Origin: Ignavibacteria bacterium
GTDB lineage: Bacteria > Bacteroidota > Ignavibacteria > Ignavibacteriales > SURF-24
Assembly: GCA_025612245.1 (NCBI GenBank)
Contig: JAAXKQ010000011.1
Location: 86,765-150,764 of the forward strand
Direction of reading: 5' to 3'
DNA length: 64,000 nt
The position numbers and the translations under genes were made by a program. This document shows positions 9,463 through 18,824 of this stretch, one piece after another. The notes beneath the pieces are model-generated. The model ran no database searches. It saw nothing but the letters and a program-made list of their open reading frames with translations, and was not told the origin of the DNA. The first letter of the stretch is position 1. Every line of letters starts with the position of its first letter.

Positions 9463-9843
9463 ATGATATTTTTTAGCATTGGTAAAAGAATAAAGGACTT
9501 CTCTAAGGTAAGAATATACTCCTTTGTGCATAGTTTGACCCATAATGAGGGTGGGGAGGCTCAAGGCCAGGAATTCCAGGTGGAAATTAAGAGGCTCTAC
9601 TATCCAAACGGCAACGTTAAGCTTGAAACAAACAACAGGAACGGAAAGCTCGACGGCATTGCAAATTACTACTATGAGTCGGGAAACCTCAAAGCCCGTG
9701 AATTCTACAGGGACAACAGTATACACGGCCTCTCCAAATGGTATTATGAATCGGGCGAAATTAAAAGCGAACGATACTATAAAGACGGGACGCTGGTAAG
9801 CAAAAAAGATTACGACAAAAACGGCAGGCCGCTTGAAGCTTAA
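9463..9843 (+). CDS. MORN-like repeat protein (YwqK-type)
   Basis: A 126-residue protein built from short repeats of about 22-24 residues with the pattern YY.NGN.K.E....GKLDG, YYESGNLKAREFYRDN and YYESGEIKSERYYKDG, matching the MORN_2 repeats of YwqK-family proteins. These repeats form beta-hairpin stacks and often occur in small secreted or antitoxin-like proteins. The start is uncertain: the first 35 residues have no repeat and there is no ribosome site. No toxin partner is visible beside it, so an antitoxin role is not supported. It stands alone between the prenyl synthase gene and the respiratory cluster. Confidence 0.65.
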   Translation: MIFFSIGKRIKDFSKVRIYSFVHSLTHNEGGEAQGQEFQVEIKRLYYPNGNVKLETNNRNGKLDGIANYYYESGNLKAREFYRDNSIHGLSKWYYESGEIKSERYYKDGTLVSKKDYDKNGRPLEA

Positions 9844-10246
9844 AAACTAAGCCAGTATTATTAACGGCGCCTGAATGTGACCTTTTTACTGTTGGGGGAG
9901 GTAAAACCCCGCCTGGTCCAGGCTTATTTTATTTTCTATCTGCTTTATATTCTTCTACAATACTTATCTTTTCTTCATAAATCTTCATATCCGCAAATTT
10001 CTTCCCCGTTACACCTCACTGTTTTGACTTTTAATCTGATTTTTTTATCTTAAAATAGTTCCACACTATGTGAATATTTGAGGGCAATAAGTAGTTTCCT
10101 GAACCTTTAAGCTTCAGGCCATAGCAAGGGGCGGTTACATTTCGAACAATTATTTTTACTTAAGAGCGTCAGGCTTACCGATCATAGGAAAGTTCTTACA
10201 TCGATAGATATTGGTATATCCTCAAATCTATTTGTTAAGGAAGAAA
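9844..10246. other. Non-coding region upstream of the ACIII cluster
   Basis: About 400 bases without a credible open frame. It begins with two nested GC-rich hairpins near 9895-9923 followed by a T-rich stretch, which probably ends transcription of the MORN-like gene. The rest is AT-rich and must hold the promoter of the act-cta block, but I found no full match to the TTG/TAnnTTTG pattern. A short inverted repeat (CACA/TGTG around CTA) lies near 10063-10073. No tRNA or recognisable riboswitch was seen. Confidence 0.5.
9911..9935 (+). terminator. Probable intrinsic terminator after MORN-like gene
   Basis: A short GC stem (GCCTG, loop GTC, CAGGC) is followed directly by TTATTTTATTTT. A GGGG/CCCC arm pair just upstream (9895-9910) may extend or compete with it. 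Position, 70 bases after the stop codon, is right for a terminator. Confidence 0.5.
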
Positions 10247-10834
10247 ATGAAAAAAACTTTGCTGGTGAAAAAAACTGTGCTCGATTATACACTTAAAGTC
10301 AGGCTGCCTCTAACCATTTTCGTCATTTTGAGCTCCATTGTGCTGACTTACTTCATCTCCCGTCCCGAGCGCGACGGCGTTGGTTACGGACCCACTCAGC
10401 CGGTTAATTTTTCACACAAGCTCCACGCCGGGTCAATGGGCATAGACTGCCGTTATTGTCACACCGGGGCCGACAAGTCCCGCCACGCAATGATCCCTTC
10501 TGTCAGCACTTGCATGAACTGCCACAGCGTGGCACGCAAGGACAGACCCGAAATTATCAAGCTCACGAAATTTTATGAGGATAATAAGCCGATTCCCTGG
10601 AAGAGGATACACAGGGTGCCGGACTTTGTATACTTTAATCACAGCGTTCACGTCAACCGCGGCATCAAGTGCCAGACATGCCACGGACAGGTGCAGAATA
10701 TGGAAGTCGTGGCCCAGATGAATACATTCGTTATGTCCGCATGCCTGAACTGTCATAGGAATGCCCCTCAGATGCTGCCGTACATAAATAACGTAAAATA
10801 CGGACCTCAAAACTGTTTTGCATGTCACCGCTGA
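10247..10834 (+). CDS. actA: Alternative complex III subunit ActA, pentaheme cytochrome c
   Basis: A 195-residue membrane-anchored periplasmic cytochrome with five CxxCH heme c sites at residues 68-72, 89-93, 142-146, 166-170 and 190-194, and one membrane segment at about 20-37. Five hemes and the following actB-actF order identify ActA of the alternative complex III, a quinol:cytochrome c/HiPIP oxidoreductase. Extra histidines (H57, H60, H80, H122, H132, H135) could give bis-His ligation. I chose the ATG at 10247 because AAGGAAG lies just upstream; an in-frame ATG at 10211 would add 12 residues without a ribosome site. It is the first gene of a block that runs without strand change to 25.5 kb. 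Confidence 0.93.
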   Translation: MKKTLLVKKTVLDYTLKVRLPLTIFVILSSIVLTYFISRPERDGVGYGPTQPVNFSHKLHAGSMGIDCRYCHTGADKSRHAMIPSVSTCMNCHSVARKDRPEIIKLTKFYEDNKPIPWKRIHRVPDFVYFNHSVHVNRGIKCQTCHGQVQNMEVVAQMNTFVMSACLNCHRNAPQMLPYINNVKYGPQNCFACHR

Positions 10835-10852
10835 AAGAAAAAGGATATGACT

Positions 10853-11053
10853 ATGCCTGAAACAACAAAAACACTTCAGAGACGAAAGTTTTTTGGAAAA
10901 CTTGGCAAGGGACTTACAGGCCTGCTGCTTTTATCGGCTTTCCCGGTAAAGTTTTTTCAAAGTGAAAAGAAAGAAATCGCGTCTGAAAAAAAAATCAGAA
11001 TTATCGAACATCCACTGGCAGTAAAAAGGAATAAGAAAGGTTTAAGAGGATGA
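10853..11053 (+). CDS. Small twin-arginine protein between actA and actB
   Basis: A 66-residue protein, not recognised as a named family. Near its N-terminus it has QRRKFFGKLGKGLTG followed by a hydrophobic LLLLSAFP stretch, which looks like a Tat signal (RRxFF) with a short core. The last 20 residues are basic and predicted to be exported or anchored. There is no cysteine, so no lipobox, heme or Fe-S site. The ATG at 10853 is favoured over 10847 because the AAGGA site is seven bases away from the former but only one base from the latter. It overlaps actB by four bases (ATGA) and so is coupled to it. It could be a small accessory subunit or assembly factor of ACIII; this is inference from position. 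Confidence 0.6.
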   Translation: MPETTKTLQRRKFFGKLGKGLTGLLLLSAFPVKFFQSEKKEIASEKKIRIIEHPLAVKRNKKGLRG

Positions 11054-14000
11054 ACAACTCAAAGAATGAAAGCTCCGGTAAGGACTATAACTACTGGAGA
11101 AGCCTGAAGGAGCTGAATAATAACCCCGAAGCATTTGATCAGAAGGCAAATGAGTTTATGAAGGGGGTTACCGATGATTTTGAAATTTCAGGTATGAGCC
11201 CGGTCTCGAGAAGAAAGTTTTTAGCCTTGCTCAGTGCTTCTGTTGCCTTTGCAGCCTCTTCGTGCACTAATTACCACAGCCACGGGGAGATAATTCCATA
11301 CAATAAAAAGCCCGAGGAGGTAACGCCCGGCATCCCGAACCTGTACGCTTCCACGTGCACGGGCTGCTCAAACGCATGCGGCATCCTGATTAAGACGCGC
11401 GAGGGAAGGCCGATTAAGGTGGATGGCAACCCCGATCACCCGGTAAATAAGGGGAAAATATGCGCCATCGGACAGGCAAGCGTCATAAACCTTTATGACC
11501 CCAACAGGCTTAAAACGCCGGTTGCAATCTCTCAAGAGGGGAATTCTTCCATAAACTGGAAGACAGTCGACGAGGGGATGATTGCAGAGCTTGAAAAGGC
11601 CTCCTCATCAGGCAAACAGATTGCCATAATTTCAGGCAGGATATCCTCTCCTTCGGAAAAAATGGTGCTGGATAACTTTATTGCAAAATACCCCACTGCA
11701 AGGGTCTACTCATACGAATTATTTGAAAACGGCGTACGCAACGCGGCCTGGAACCGCTCTTATGCCCCGGGTTCTTTCCCTCTTATTCAGTGGGACCAGG
11801 CTAAAGTTATTGTCTCTTTGGAAGGGGATTTTCTTGCTAATGAAGGGCATGCAATTGAAAACATACAGATGTTCTCAAAAGGGCGCGATGGCTTCTTAAA
11901 CAAGGACTTTAACAGGCTTTACGTCGTTGAAGCTACAATGACGCCAACAGGAATGGCGGCCGATTACCGCCTGAGGCTTAAACCCGACAGACAGCTCGAT
12001 TTTGTATTAAGCCTCATGAATGAAATTGGGGAAAGGACAAAAAGCTCCATAAAAGCTCCTTCCGGCACATCTTCACTAAAGGACTTTGTCAAAAATGAAA
12101 ATATGCTGGCCGGGACTGTGGAACATCTGGTGCAGGACCTTATAGATAACCGGGGTTCTGCAATCGTATATGCAGGAAGCCTCCTGCCCGAAGATGTTCA
12201 CGTTGCAGTAAACGCTCTTAATGAAATGCTGGGTAATACAAGGCTCTACAGAACAGACCAGGCGGAAGTTCTGCAGATTCCATTTGCACAGAAGCAGGAC
12301 CTGGAAAACCTTGTCGGTGAAATGAATAAAGGTAACGTGCAGGTAATTATTCACTACGACACGAACCCGATTTTTGACCTTCCACAGGATTATGGTTATG
12401 CCGACGCGCTTAAAAAGGTGCCTTTCTCAATTGCAATGCTGGAACAGGAAAATGAAACCTCGGCTCTCTGCAGGTATGCTCTTCCGATTAGCCATGACTT
12501 TGAGTCGTGGGGTGACTTCAATACAAGGATGGGCATCTTCAGCCTCCGCCAGCCCGTAATTTATCCCTTGTATTCGACACGCCAGAAAGAGGCCATTCTT
12601 CTTAGCTGGGCCTCGGGAGACAGCAAATTCTATAAGGACACGGTCTATCACGATTTTATCATGAATAACTGGGAAAAAGGCCTTTTTGCAAGTGCGAAAT
12701 CTCCATTGGACTTCAGGACTTTCTGGCTTACTGCGCTTGAAAACGGGGTTGTCGTCCTTCCTGAGAATGCCCCCGCTCCGGCCGGTTTTAAGGCTGCAAG
12801 CCTCTCTGAAATTAAGCCTCCTTCAAAGGCAGGCAGATATACGCTTTATCTAAAGGGAAATTATTCCATTGGGGACGGGCGTTATGCAAACAACGGGTTT
12901 CTGCAGGAGCTGCCGCATCCTGTTACAAAAGTCGTATGGGATAATTATGCCTTTATATCACCAAAGACGGCCGAGGAGTTCGGCCTGGAGATGAATGATA
13001 TGGTTGAAGTTAAGGTAGGAAGCCGAAAGCAGGAGTTTCCCGTATTTATACAGCCTGGAACGGCAGACGGCGCTGTTGTAGTCGAACTGGGCTACGGCCG
13101 GAGAAAAGCCGGAGAAGTTGGGACCGGCACAGGCGTTAATGCAAATATACTTATGAGTAAAGACGCCCCAGTGACCCCTTTTATTTACAATGACGCTCAA
13201 ATCAGAAAGGCTTCCGGAGCGTACAAGCTTGTTACTACGCAGGAGCAGCATACAATTGAGGATACCCGGGCAAAGGACGCACACAAAAGGCGCGGAATTA
13301 TCAGGGAGGGAACGGTCGATGAATACAAAAAAAATCCGGGGTTCCTGGAAAAAGAAGAACGCGAAAAGATCAGCATGAATAAGAACCCTGAATACCTGGG
13401 AGTAAAGTGGGCAATGGGCATAGACCTCAATAAGTGCGTGGGCTGCAATGCCTGCGTTACGGCCTGCGACATCGAAAACAACGTCCCGGTTGTAGGAAAA
13501 GAACAGGTCGACAAAGGCCGGATAATGCACTGGTTCAGGGTGGATCGTTACTATTCTGGAACTGCCGAGGACCCGGTATCCTACACTCAGCCGATGCTCT
13601 GCCAGCACTGCGACACTGCCCCGTGCGAAAACGTATGTCCTGTTGCTGCAACTACACACAGCCCGGACGGCTTAAACCAGATGGTCTATAACAGGTGCGT
13701 TGGTACAAGGTACTGCTCAAATAACTGCCCATACAAAGTCAGGAGGTTTAATTTCTTTAACTTCAGGGACCATTTTGCCGACGGATACTACCTGCAGGAG
13801 CCGGTTGAAATGGTCTATAACCCGGAGGTTACCGTAAGGTCGCGCGGCGTAATGGAAAAGTGCACCTTCTGCGTGCAGCGCATAATGCAGGCAAGGGAAA
13901 ATGCAATTGAAGAGAACAGGGAACTGAAAGGTTCCGACGTTCAGACCGCCTGCCAGCAGGCCTGCCCGTCCGAGGCAATAGTCTTTGGAGATGCAAACGA

Positions 14001-14124
14001 TCCAGATTCCATAATCTCAAAGTTCAGGGCTCACAACCTTGGCTACCACGTCCTGGTGGATCTGAATACGCGCCCTAACATTACTTATCTGGCCAAATTA
14101 AGAAATATTCATCCGGAGGTTTAA
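11050..14124 (+). CDS. actB: Alternative complex III subunit ActB, Fe-S protein with extended Tat signal
   Basis: A 1024-residue subunit combining a molybdopterin-oxidoreductase-like N-terminal part with a ferredoxin-like C-terminal part. The N-terminus has an extended Tat signal: the YWRSLKEL box near residues 15-22, then SRRKFLALL at 53-61 and a small hydrophobic core. [13 protein letters not shown] near 100-115 resembles the first Fe-S site of complex-iron-sulfur enzymes. Residues about 790-985 carry [38 protein letters not shown] and CTFCVQRI...CQQACP, enough cysteines for several clusters. In characterised ACIII, ActB binds Fe-S clusters but no molybdenum cofactor. It transfers electrons from quinol to ActA/ActE hemes on the periplasmic side. 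It overlaps the small upstream gene by four bases. Confidence 0.94.
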   Translation: MNNSKNESSGKDYNYWRSLKELNNNPEAFDQKANEFMKGVTDDFEISGMSPVSRRKFLALLSASVAFAASSCTNYHSHGEIIPYNKKPEEVTPGIPNLYASTCTGCSNACGILIKTREGRPIKVDGNPDHPVNKGKICAIGQASVINLYDPNRLKTPVAISQEGNSSINWKTVDEGMIAELEKASSSGKQIAIISGRISSPSEKMVLDNFIAKYPTARVYSYELFENGVRNAAWNRSYAPGSFPLIQWDQAKVIVSLEGDFLANEGHAIENIQMFSKGRDGFLNKDFNRLYVVEATMTPTGMAADYRLRLKPDRQLDFVLSLMNEIGERTKSSIKAPSGTSSLKDFVKNENMLAGTVEHLVQDLIDNRGSAIVYAGSLLPEDVHVAVNALNEMLGNTRLYRTDQAEVLQIPFAQKQDLENLVGEMNKGNVQVIIHYDTNPIFDLPQDYGYADALKKVPFSIAMLEQENETSALCRYALPISHDFESWGDFNTRMGIFSLRQPVIYPLYSTRQKEAILLSWASGDSKFYKDTVYHDFIMNNWEKGLFASAKSPLDFRTFWLTALENGVVVLPENAPAPAGFKAASLSEIKPPSKAGRYTLYLKGNYSIGDGRYANNGFLQELPHPVTKVVWDNYAFISPKTAEEFGLEMNDMVEVKVGSRKQEFPVFIQPGTADGAVVVELGYGRRKAGEVGTGTGVNANILMSKDAPVTPFIYNDAQIRKASGAYKLVTTQEQHTIEDTRAKDAHKRRGIIREGTVDEYKKNPGFLEKEEREKISMNKNPEYLGVKWAMGIDLNKCVGCNACVTACDIENNVPVVGKEQVDKGRIMHWFRVDRYYSGTAEDPVSYTQPMLCQHCDTAPCENVCPVAATTHSPDGLNQMVYNRCVGTRYCSNNCPYKVRRFNFFNFRDHFADGYYLQEPVEMVYNPEVTVRSRGVMEKCTFCVQRIMQARENAIEENRELKGSDVQTACQQACPSEAIVFGDANDPDSIISKFRAHNLGYHVLVDLNTRPNITYLAKLRNIHPEV

Positions 14125-14128
14125 CAAA

Positions 14129-15535
14129 GTGAGCATTGATTATTCAAAAGAATTTTCAGTCATAGAGGGAAAACCAACCTTAGCCGAAATTAACGATCTG
14201 ATCGCGCGCCCAACAGAGACCAGGCCGGACAGGGGATACTATATTGCGCTTACTATTACCTTAAGCATGCTTTTAATAGGTATTGTCTGCCTGGGGCTCA
14301 CCTTTTACTACGGCATCGGGATGTGGGGCAACAACCAGCCCGTAGGCTGGGGCTTCGGTATCGTGAACTTTGTCTTCTGGGTCGGTATTGGCCACGCAGG
14401 AACACTCATCTCGGCAATACTATTTCTTTTCAGGCAAAAGTGGAGAAACGGTATTGCGAGGTTTTCCGAGGGTATGACGATTTTTGCCGTCATGACGGCA
14501 GGAATTTTCCCTCTCATACACGTCGGGCGCCCATGGCTTGCGGCTTACCTTTTCCCATACCCGAATGAGCACGGAATATGGGTAAACTTTATCTCTCCGC
14601 TGGTATGGGACGTCTTTGCGGTCTCGACCTACCTTACCGTTTCACTCATCTTCTGGTATGTGGGACTGATACCCGACCTGGCAAGCCTGAGGGACAGGAC
14701 GACGGGAAAGATTAAAAAGCTGATTTACTCCGTATTCAGCCTGGGCTGGAGGCACTCAAACAGGCACTGGCACCATTATGAAATGGTCTACCTCGTGCTT
14801 GCAGGCTTCGCTACGCCACTGGTACTTTCGGTGCACACTATTGTAAGCTTCGACTTTGCAGTTTCGGTCCTTCCGGGCTGGCATTCGACAATTTTCCCCC
14901 CGTACTTTGTTGCCGGTGCCGTTTTCTCCGGCTTTGCAATGGTACAGAACGTGCTTATTGTAGTAAGGAAAATTTTCCACTATGAGCACATAATTACCAT
15001 CGATACCCTGGAGAAGATGAATAAGATAATTCTTCTTACGGGAAGCATGGTGGGCTACTCTTACGGAATGGAGTTTTTTATAGCCTGGTACAGCGGAAAC
15101 CCGGTCGAACAGTTCGTTTTCATTAACCGCGCCTTCGGACCCTATGCTTGGGCGTACTGGATCATGGTTACCTGTAACGTAATTTCGCCGCAGCTCTTCT
15201 GGTTTAAGAAGATCAGAAGGACGATTCCTGTGATGTTCGTAATCGGGGTCTTTGTAAATGTTGGAATGTGGTTTGAAAGATTTGTAATTGTCGTTTCATC
15301 GCTTTCCAGGGACTTTCTGCCTTCAAGCTGGCGGTACTTTACCCCAACGCCGGTCGACCTGGGAATTTTACTCGGAAGCTTCGGGTTCTTTTTTACATGG
15401 ATACTCTTATTCATAAAGACGCTGCCTGTAGTCTCAATTGCTGAGATTAAAGGGGTCATTGAAGGCTCACAGATTGAACACCATGCGGCAGAAGATTCAA
15501 CTTCATTCAGGCCCCGGCAGCAGGAGGGTATGTAA
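14129..15535 (+). CDS. actC: Alternative complex III subunit ActC, NrfD/PsrC-like quinol-binding protein
   Basis: A 468-residue polytopic membrane protein of the NrfD/PsrC family with about ten hydrophobic helices. In ACIII, ActC binds quinol near the periplasmic face and passes electrons to the Fe-S clusters of ActB. Features seen include the early helix [31 protein letters not shown] (shown as family-typical; central motif [11 protein letters not shown]) and [13 protein letters not shown]. It starts with GTG four bases after the actB stop; the CCGGAGG sequence at 14112-14118 supports this start. Its stop overlaps the next start by one base. Length is normal for the family. Confidence 0.93.
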   Translation: MSIDYSKEFSVIEGKPTLAEINDLIARPTETRPDRGYYIALTITLSMLLIGIVCLGLTFYYGIGMWGNNQPVGWGFGIVNFVFWVGIGHAGTLISAILFLFRQKWRNGIARFSEGMTIFAVMTAGIFPLIHVGRPWLAAYLFPYPNEHGIWVNFISPLVWDVFAVSTYLTVSLIFWYVGLIPDLASLRDRTTGKIKKLIYSVFSLGWRHSNRHWHHYEMVYLVLAGFATPLVLSVHTIVSFDFAVSVLPGWHSTIFPPYFVAGAVFSGFAMVQNVLIVVRKIFHYEHIITIDTLEKMNKIILLTGSMVGYSYGMEFFIAWYSGNPVEQFVFINRAFGPYAWAYWIMVTCNVISPQLFWFKKIRRTIPVMFVIGVFVNVGMWFERFVIVVSSLSRDFLPSSWRYFTPTPVDLGILLGSFGFFFTWILLFIKTLPVVSIAEIKGVIEGSQIEHHAAEDSTSFRPRQQEGM

Positions 15536-16674
15536 TGGATAATAAATTGTTGTTTGCAGTAACTGCACTTTTTAACTCTCCTGAGGAAATTCTCCACGCC
15601 GTAAGGGAGGTAAGGCTTGCCGGTTATACGAAATACGACGTCAACACGCCTTATCCGCTGCACGGCATGGATGGTGCAATGAAGCTGAAGCCTTCAACCT
15701 TAAGCTATGTGGCCCTCGTACTGGGGCTCACGGGCACTTTCTCGGCTCTGTTTTTTATGTGGTGGGTCTCTGCAGTAAATTACCCTCTCGTAATTGGAGG
15801 GAAACCCTACTTCTCACTGCCGGCATTTATACCGATTACTTTTGAAGTGACGGTTTTACTTGCCTCAATCGGAACCGTGGTAGCAATGCTTTTTATTTAT
15901 TTCAAGCTTCCAAATAACAGCTACCCCCTGCACGACACGGAATACATGAGGAGCGTTTCAAGCGACAAGTTCGGTATTGTCATACTGGCAAAAGACCCTC
16001 TTTTTGATGAGGATAAGGTAGTCTCACTCTTTAAGGACCTCAGATCAGGCAATATAACTTCCGTTTACTATGAGACAGAAGAAATAAATGTAAGGCATAC
16101 CGTCTTCGAACCCAAGTTCTTAAGTTTCATGGCCGCAACTTTTATCTTTACGGCTGCATTAACTTACTTCAGCCTTAATTACATACTCTACTGGCAGCCG
16201 TTTAACTGGATGTGGTTTCAGAACAGGGTAGATGCACAGTCAAAAAGCACATACTTTTCCGACGGTTTCGGAATGCGGATGCCCGTAGAGGGGAGCGTTG
16301 CAAGGGGATTTATTCCGTATCCATACAGGGGCGACCAGGCTTCGGCATCAAAATACCTCGTAAACCCGCTTGTCGCTTCAAAGGAAGTCCTCATCAAAGG
16401 ACAGGACAAGTTTAACACTTTCTGCAGCCCCTGCCACGGCTACTTTGGTAAAGGGGACAGCCGCCTGAGAGGACAGTTCCCGGCTCCGCCGAGCCTGCAG
16501 TCTGAAAAGGTGAGAAACTACAAGGACGGCGATATATACCACATTATTACCGTAGGACAGAACATAATGCCATCTTATGAAAAGCAGATTACGCGCGAGG
16601 AAAGATGGGCAATTATACATTACATCCGTGCGCTTCAAAGATCCCAAAACGCCAAGGAGTCTGACGTAAAATGA
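15535..16674 (+). CDS. actDE: Fused alternative complex III subunits ActD-ActE
   Basis: A 379-residue protein that joins two ACIII subunits normally encoded separately. Residues about 1-185 are ActD (DUF3341): a soluble start, two membrane segments at 57-80 and 98-122, and the LHDTEYMRSVSSDKFGI region. Residues about 195-379 are ActE-like: a membrane anchor at 195-216 and a cytochrome c domain with one heme site, CSPCH at 297-301. A possible Met ligand lies in QNIMPSYE near 345. The reading frame is continuous and there is no internal stop or ribosome-site signature, so it is one polypeptide. It overlaps actC (TAATG) and actF (ATGA), implying tight stoichiometry. The fusion point is inferred from the two anchors. 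Confidence 0.9.
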   Translation: MDNKLLFAVTALFNSPEEILHAVREVRLAGYTKYDVNTPYPLHGMDGAMKLKPSTLSYVALVLGLTGTFSALFFMWWVSAVNYPLVIGGKPYFSLPAFIPITFEVTVLLASIGTVVAMLFIYFKLPNNSYPLHDTEYMRSVSSDKFGIVILAKDPLFDEDKVVSLFKDLRSGNITSVYYETEEINVRHTVFEPKFLSFMAATFIFTAALTYFSLNYILYWQPFNWMWFQNRVDAQSKSTYFSDGFGMRMPVEGSVARGFIPYPYRGDQASASKYLVNPLVASKEVLIKGQDKFNTFCSPCHGYFGKGDSRLRGQFPAPPSLQSEKVRNYKDGDIYHIITVGQNIMPSYEKQITREERWAIIHYIRALQRSQNAKESDVK

Positions 16675-17858
16675 GCTTTAATCAAGAAAACTTAAACTAC
16701 AGAATAAAGGAATTTCCAAGAAGCCTGAACCTCCTCGGCTGGGGGCTTCTGGCGCTTGGAGTCCTGCTGATTGTCGTTTCTTTCTTTGTCGACAGGACGA
16801 GGAGCTCTTTTAACATACTGGTTTCTTTCATGTTCTTGATGAGTATCGGCCTTGGATCTTTGTTCCTCGTGGCCCTTGAATATGTCGCCGGTGCGGTCTG
16901 GAGCACACCCATTAGAAGAGTAAGCGAGTTTTTCTCAACCATACTGTTTGTTATTCCTTTGCTGGCAATACCTCTATACTTCAGCATGCACGAGATATTT
17001 CACTGGAGCCACACGGAAATTGTAAGGCAGGAGCCTGCTTTAAGCAGCAAATCGCCTTACCTGAACGTCCCGTTTTTTGTAATCAGGACCCTGGTTTGTT
17101 TTGCAGTGTGGCTTTTGTTTTACCTGCTAATAGTAAGGAACTCTGAAAAGCAGGATAAATTAAAGGACCAGGCGCTTACGACAAGAAACATCAGATTTTC
17201 AGCCATCTTCATGCCTGTCTTTGCCATTACGATCACACTTGCAGCAGTTGACTGGATGATGAGTCTGGAGCCGCACTGGTTTTCAACCATATTCGGGGTT
17301 TATTATTTTGCCGGGACCATACTGGCTGCCCTGGCCTCGGCAACAATTGCCGTAGTCTTTTTTATAAAAAGGGGTTACTTTACAAACCTCAGGGAAGACC
17401 ACCTCTACAGCCTGGGCGCACTGCTCTTTGCTTTTGTAAATTTCTGGGCCTATATAGCTTTCAGCCAGTACCTCTTAATCTGGTATGCAAACCTGCCTGA
17501 AGAAACAACGTGGTTCCTTTTGCGCTGGCAGGGAAGCTGGAAGATAGTTTCAATTGCGCTAATAGTAATTCACTTTGTTATTCCTTACTTCGGGCTGCTC
17601 TCGCAGCCTTCAAAGATGAACCCGGGGCGCTTGCTCTTCATGTCGGTCTGGATACTCTTTGCTCACCTGTTTGACCTTTACTGGTTAATTATGCCGACCT
17701 TCAGTCGTAGGGGCGTTGTACTGGGCTGGATGGAATTTGCTTTCCCAATTGCTGCCGTAGGTATCGTAATTATACTGTTTACTTTGAAGGCAAAAAATAC
17801 AAACATTGTTCCTATTGGCGATCCGAAGCTGCAAAGAGGCCTGGATTTTAGACTTTAA
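16671..17858 (+). CDS. actF: Alternative complex III subunit ActF, NrfD-like membrane protein
   Basis: A 395-residue polytopic membrane protein, the second NrfD-like subunit of ACIII and a paralogue of ActC. About ten hydrophobic helices can be counted, with recognisable family text such as FLMSIGLGSLFLVALEYVAG near residues 55-75, FHWSHTEIV near 110, and MMSLEPHWFSTIFGVYYFAG near 197-216. In solved ACIII structures ActF pairs with ActC and ActD and may contain a proton-translocating path. It starts in the actDE stop (ATGA). An 18-base gap follows before an anchored cytochrome c gene, so the transcript probably continues into the oxidase genes. Confidence 0.92.
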   Translation: MSFNQENLNYRIKEFPRSLNLLGWGLLALGVLLIVVSFFVDRTRSSFNILVSFMFLMSIGLGSLFLVALEYVAGAVWSTPIRRVSEFFSTILFVIPLLAIPLYFSMHEIFHWSHTEIVRQEPALSSKSPYLNVPFFVIRTLVCFAVWLLFYLLIVRNSEKQDKLKDQALTTRNIRFSAIFMPVFAITITLAAVDWMMSLEPHWFSTIFGVYYFAGTILAALASATIAVVFFIKRGYFTNLREDHLYSLGALLFAFVNFWAYIAFSQYLLIWYANLPEETTWFLLRWQGSWKIVSIALIVIHFVIPYFGLLSQPSKMNPGRLLFMSVWILFAHLFDLYWLIMPTFSRRGVVLGWMEFAFPIAAVGIVIILFTLKAKNTNIVPIGDPKLQRGLDFRL

Positions 17859-17876
17859 CTTAGGGACGAAAAAAAC

Positions 17877-18821
17877 ATGGAACAAAAACCGCAAATTGAG
17901 GAAGAAATAAATTTCCGCGACGTAATACGGAATCCCAAAAGGTGGTTCGGGCTGATTTATCCGTACTTTTTTGTGATCATACTTATCGGGGGATACTATT
18001 TTGTGGATCACTTGAGCATTGCCAACCAGAATGACGTTGCTCCGGCATTGCCAGACTCGGCAAACGTCTTTATCGACGTGAAACCCACAAAGGCAAAGGC
18101 CTCACAGGGAGTAGACATAAAACAGATGCTTAAACCCGATGAGGCAATGATAAGTAAGGGCAAAAGCCTCTTCCAGGCAAACTGTTCTTCCTGCCACGGC
18201 ACCAACGGCATGGGGGATGGCCCGGCGGGTGCGGCACTTAACCCTAAGCCCAGGAATTTTCATGCTGCCGAGGGCTGGAAAAACGGCAGACGCGTAGCCG
18301 ACATGTTCCAGACGCTGCAAAAGGGAATTCCGGGATCTGGAATGCCCGCATTTGAATACCTCCCGGCATCCGACAGACTGGACATAATAAGCTACGTACG
18401 TACTTTTGCAAACGATTTCCCCAAGCCTTCGGAGCAGGAACTCTCTGATCTGGACAAGACTTTTAACCTGTCCAAAGGAACTCAGGCGGCCTCACAGATC
18501 CCGGTTTCCGAGGCAATTAGCGCAATAAATTCCGAGGCACTTCCCAGGATGCAGAATATTTACTCTGTTTTATCTTATATTAATAATAATGCAGGGGAGC
18601 CCGGATCGCGCATATTTAACGCCGTAAGCTCCAACAAGCTCAGAAGCCTGGTCTATCTCAGCTCTTCAGAGGACTGGAAGTCAAGCCAGAATGACTTCAT
18701 CCGTACGGTTACTTCAAATACTGATGTGAACGGCTTTATCCCTGCAGTGGTAAATCTCAGCAGCAAAGACTGGAATGATCTATACCGGTATTTGTTGAGT
18801 TCGTTTTCGAAAAGGAGTTGA
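17877..18821 (+). CDS. Membrane-anchored monoheme cytochrome c
   Basis: A 314-residue protein with an N-terminal membrane anchor (about residues 24-42), a linker, and a class I cytochrome c domain with CSSCH at 103-107. The likely Met ligand is in GSGMPAFEYL near 160. The last 115 residues, after the heme domain, form an alpha-rich extension with no heme motif and no recognised domain. Its place between actF and the sco gene suggests that it carries electrons from ACIII to the oxidase CuA site, tethered in a supercomplex. RBS: agggacgaaaaaac before the ATG is weak. The carrier role is inferred from context and is not proven by sequence. Confidence 0.85.
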   Translation: MEQKPQIEEEINFRDVIRNPKRWFGLIYPYFFVIILIGGYYFVDHLSIANQNDVAPALPDSANVFIDVKPTKAKASQGVDIKQMLKPDEAMISKGKSLFQANCSSCHGTNGMGDGPAGAALNPKPRNFHAAEGWKNGRRVADMFQTLQKGIPGSGMPAFEYLPASDRLDIISYVRTFANDFPKPSEQELSDLDKTFNLSKGTQAASQIPVSEAISAINSEALPRMQNIYSVLSYINNNAGEPGSRIFNAVSSNKLRSLVYLSSSEDWKSSQNDFIRTVTSNTDVNGFIPAVVNLSSKDWNDLYRYLLSSFSKRS

Positions 18822-18824
18822 AAC

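Noticed and set aside
12958..13659. Open frame of 233 codons on the minus strand
   Set aside because: It lies entirely within actB on the opposite strand and has no domain or ribosome site; codon bias of actB explains it.
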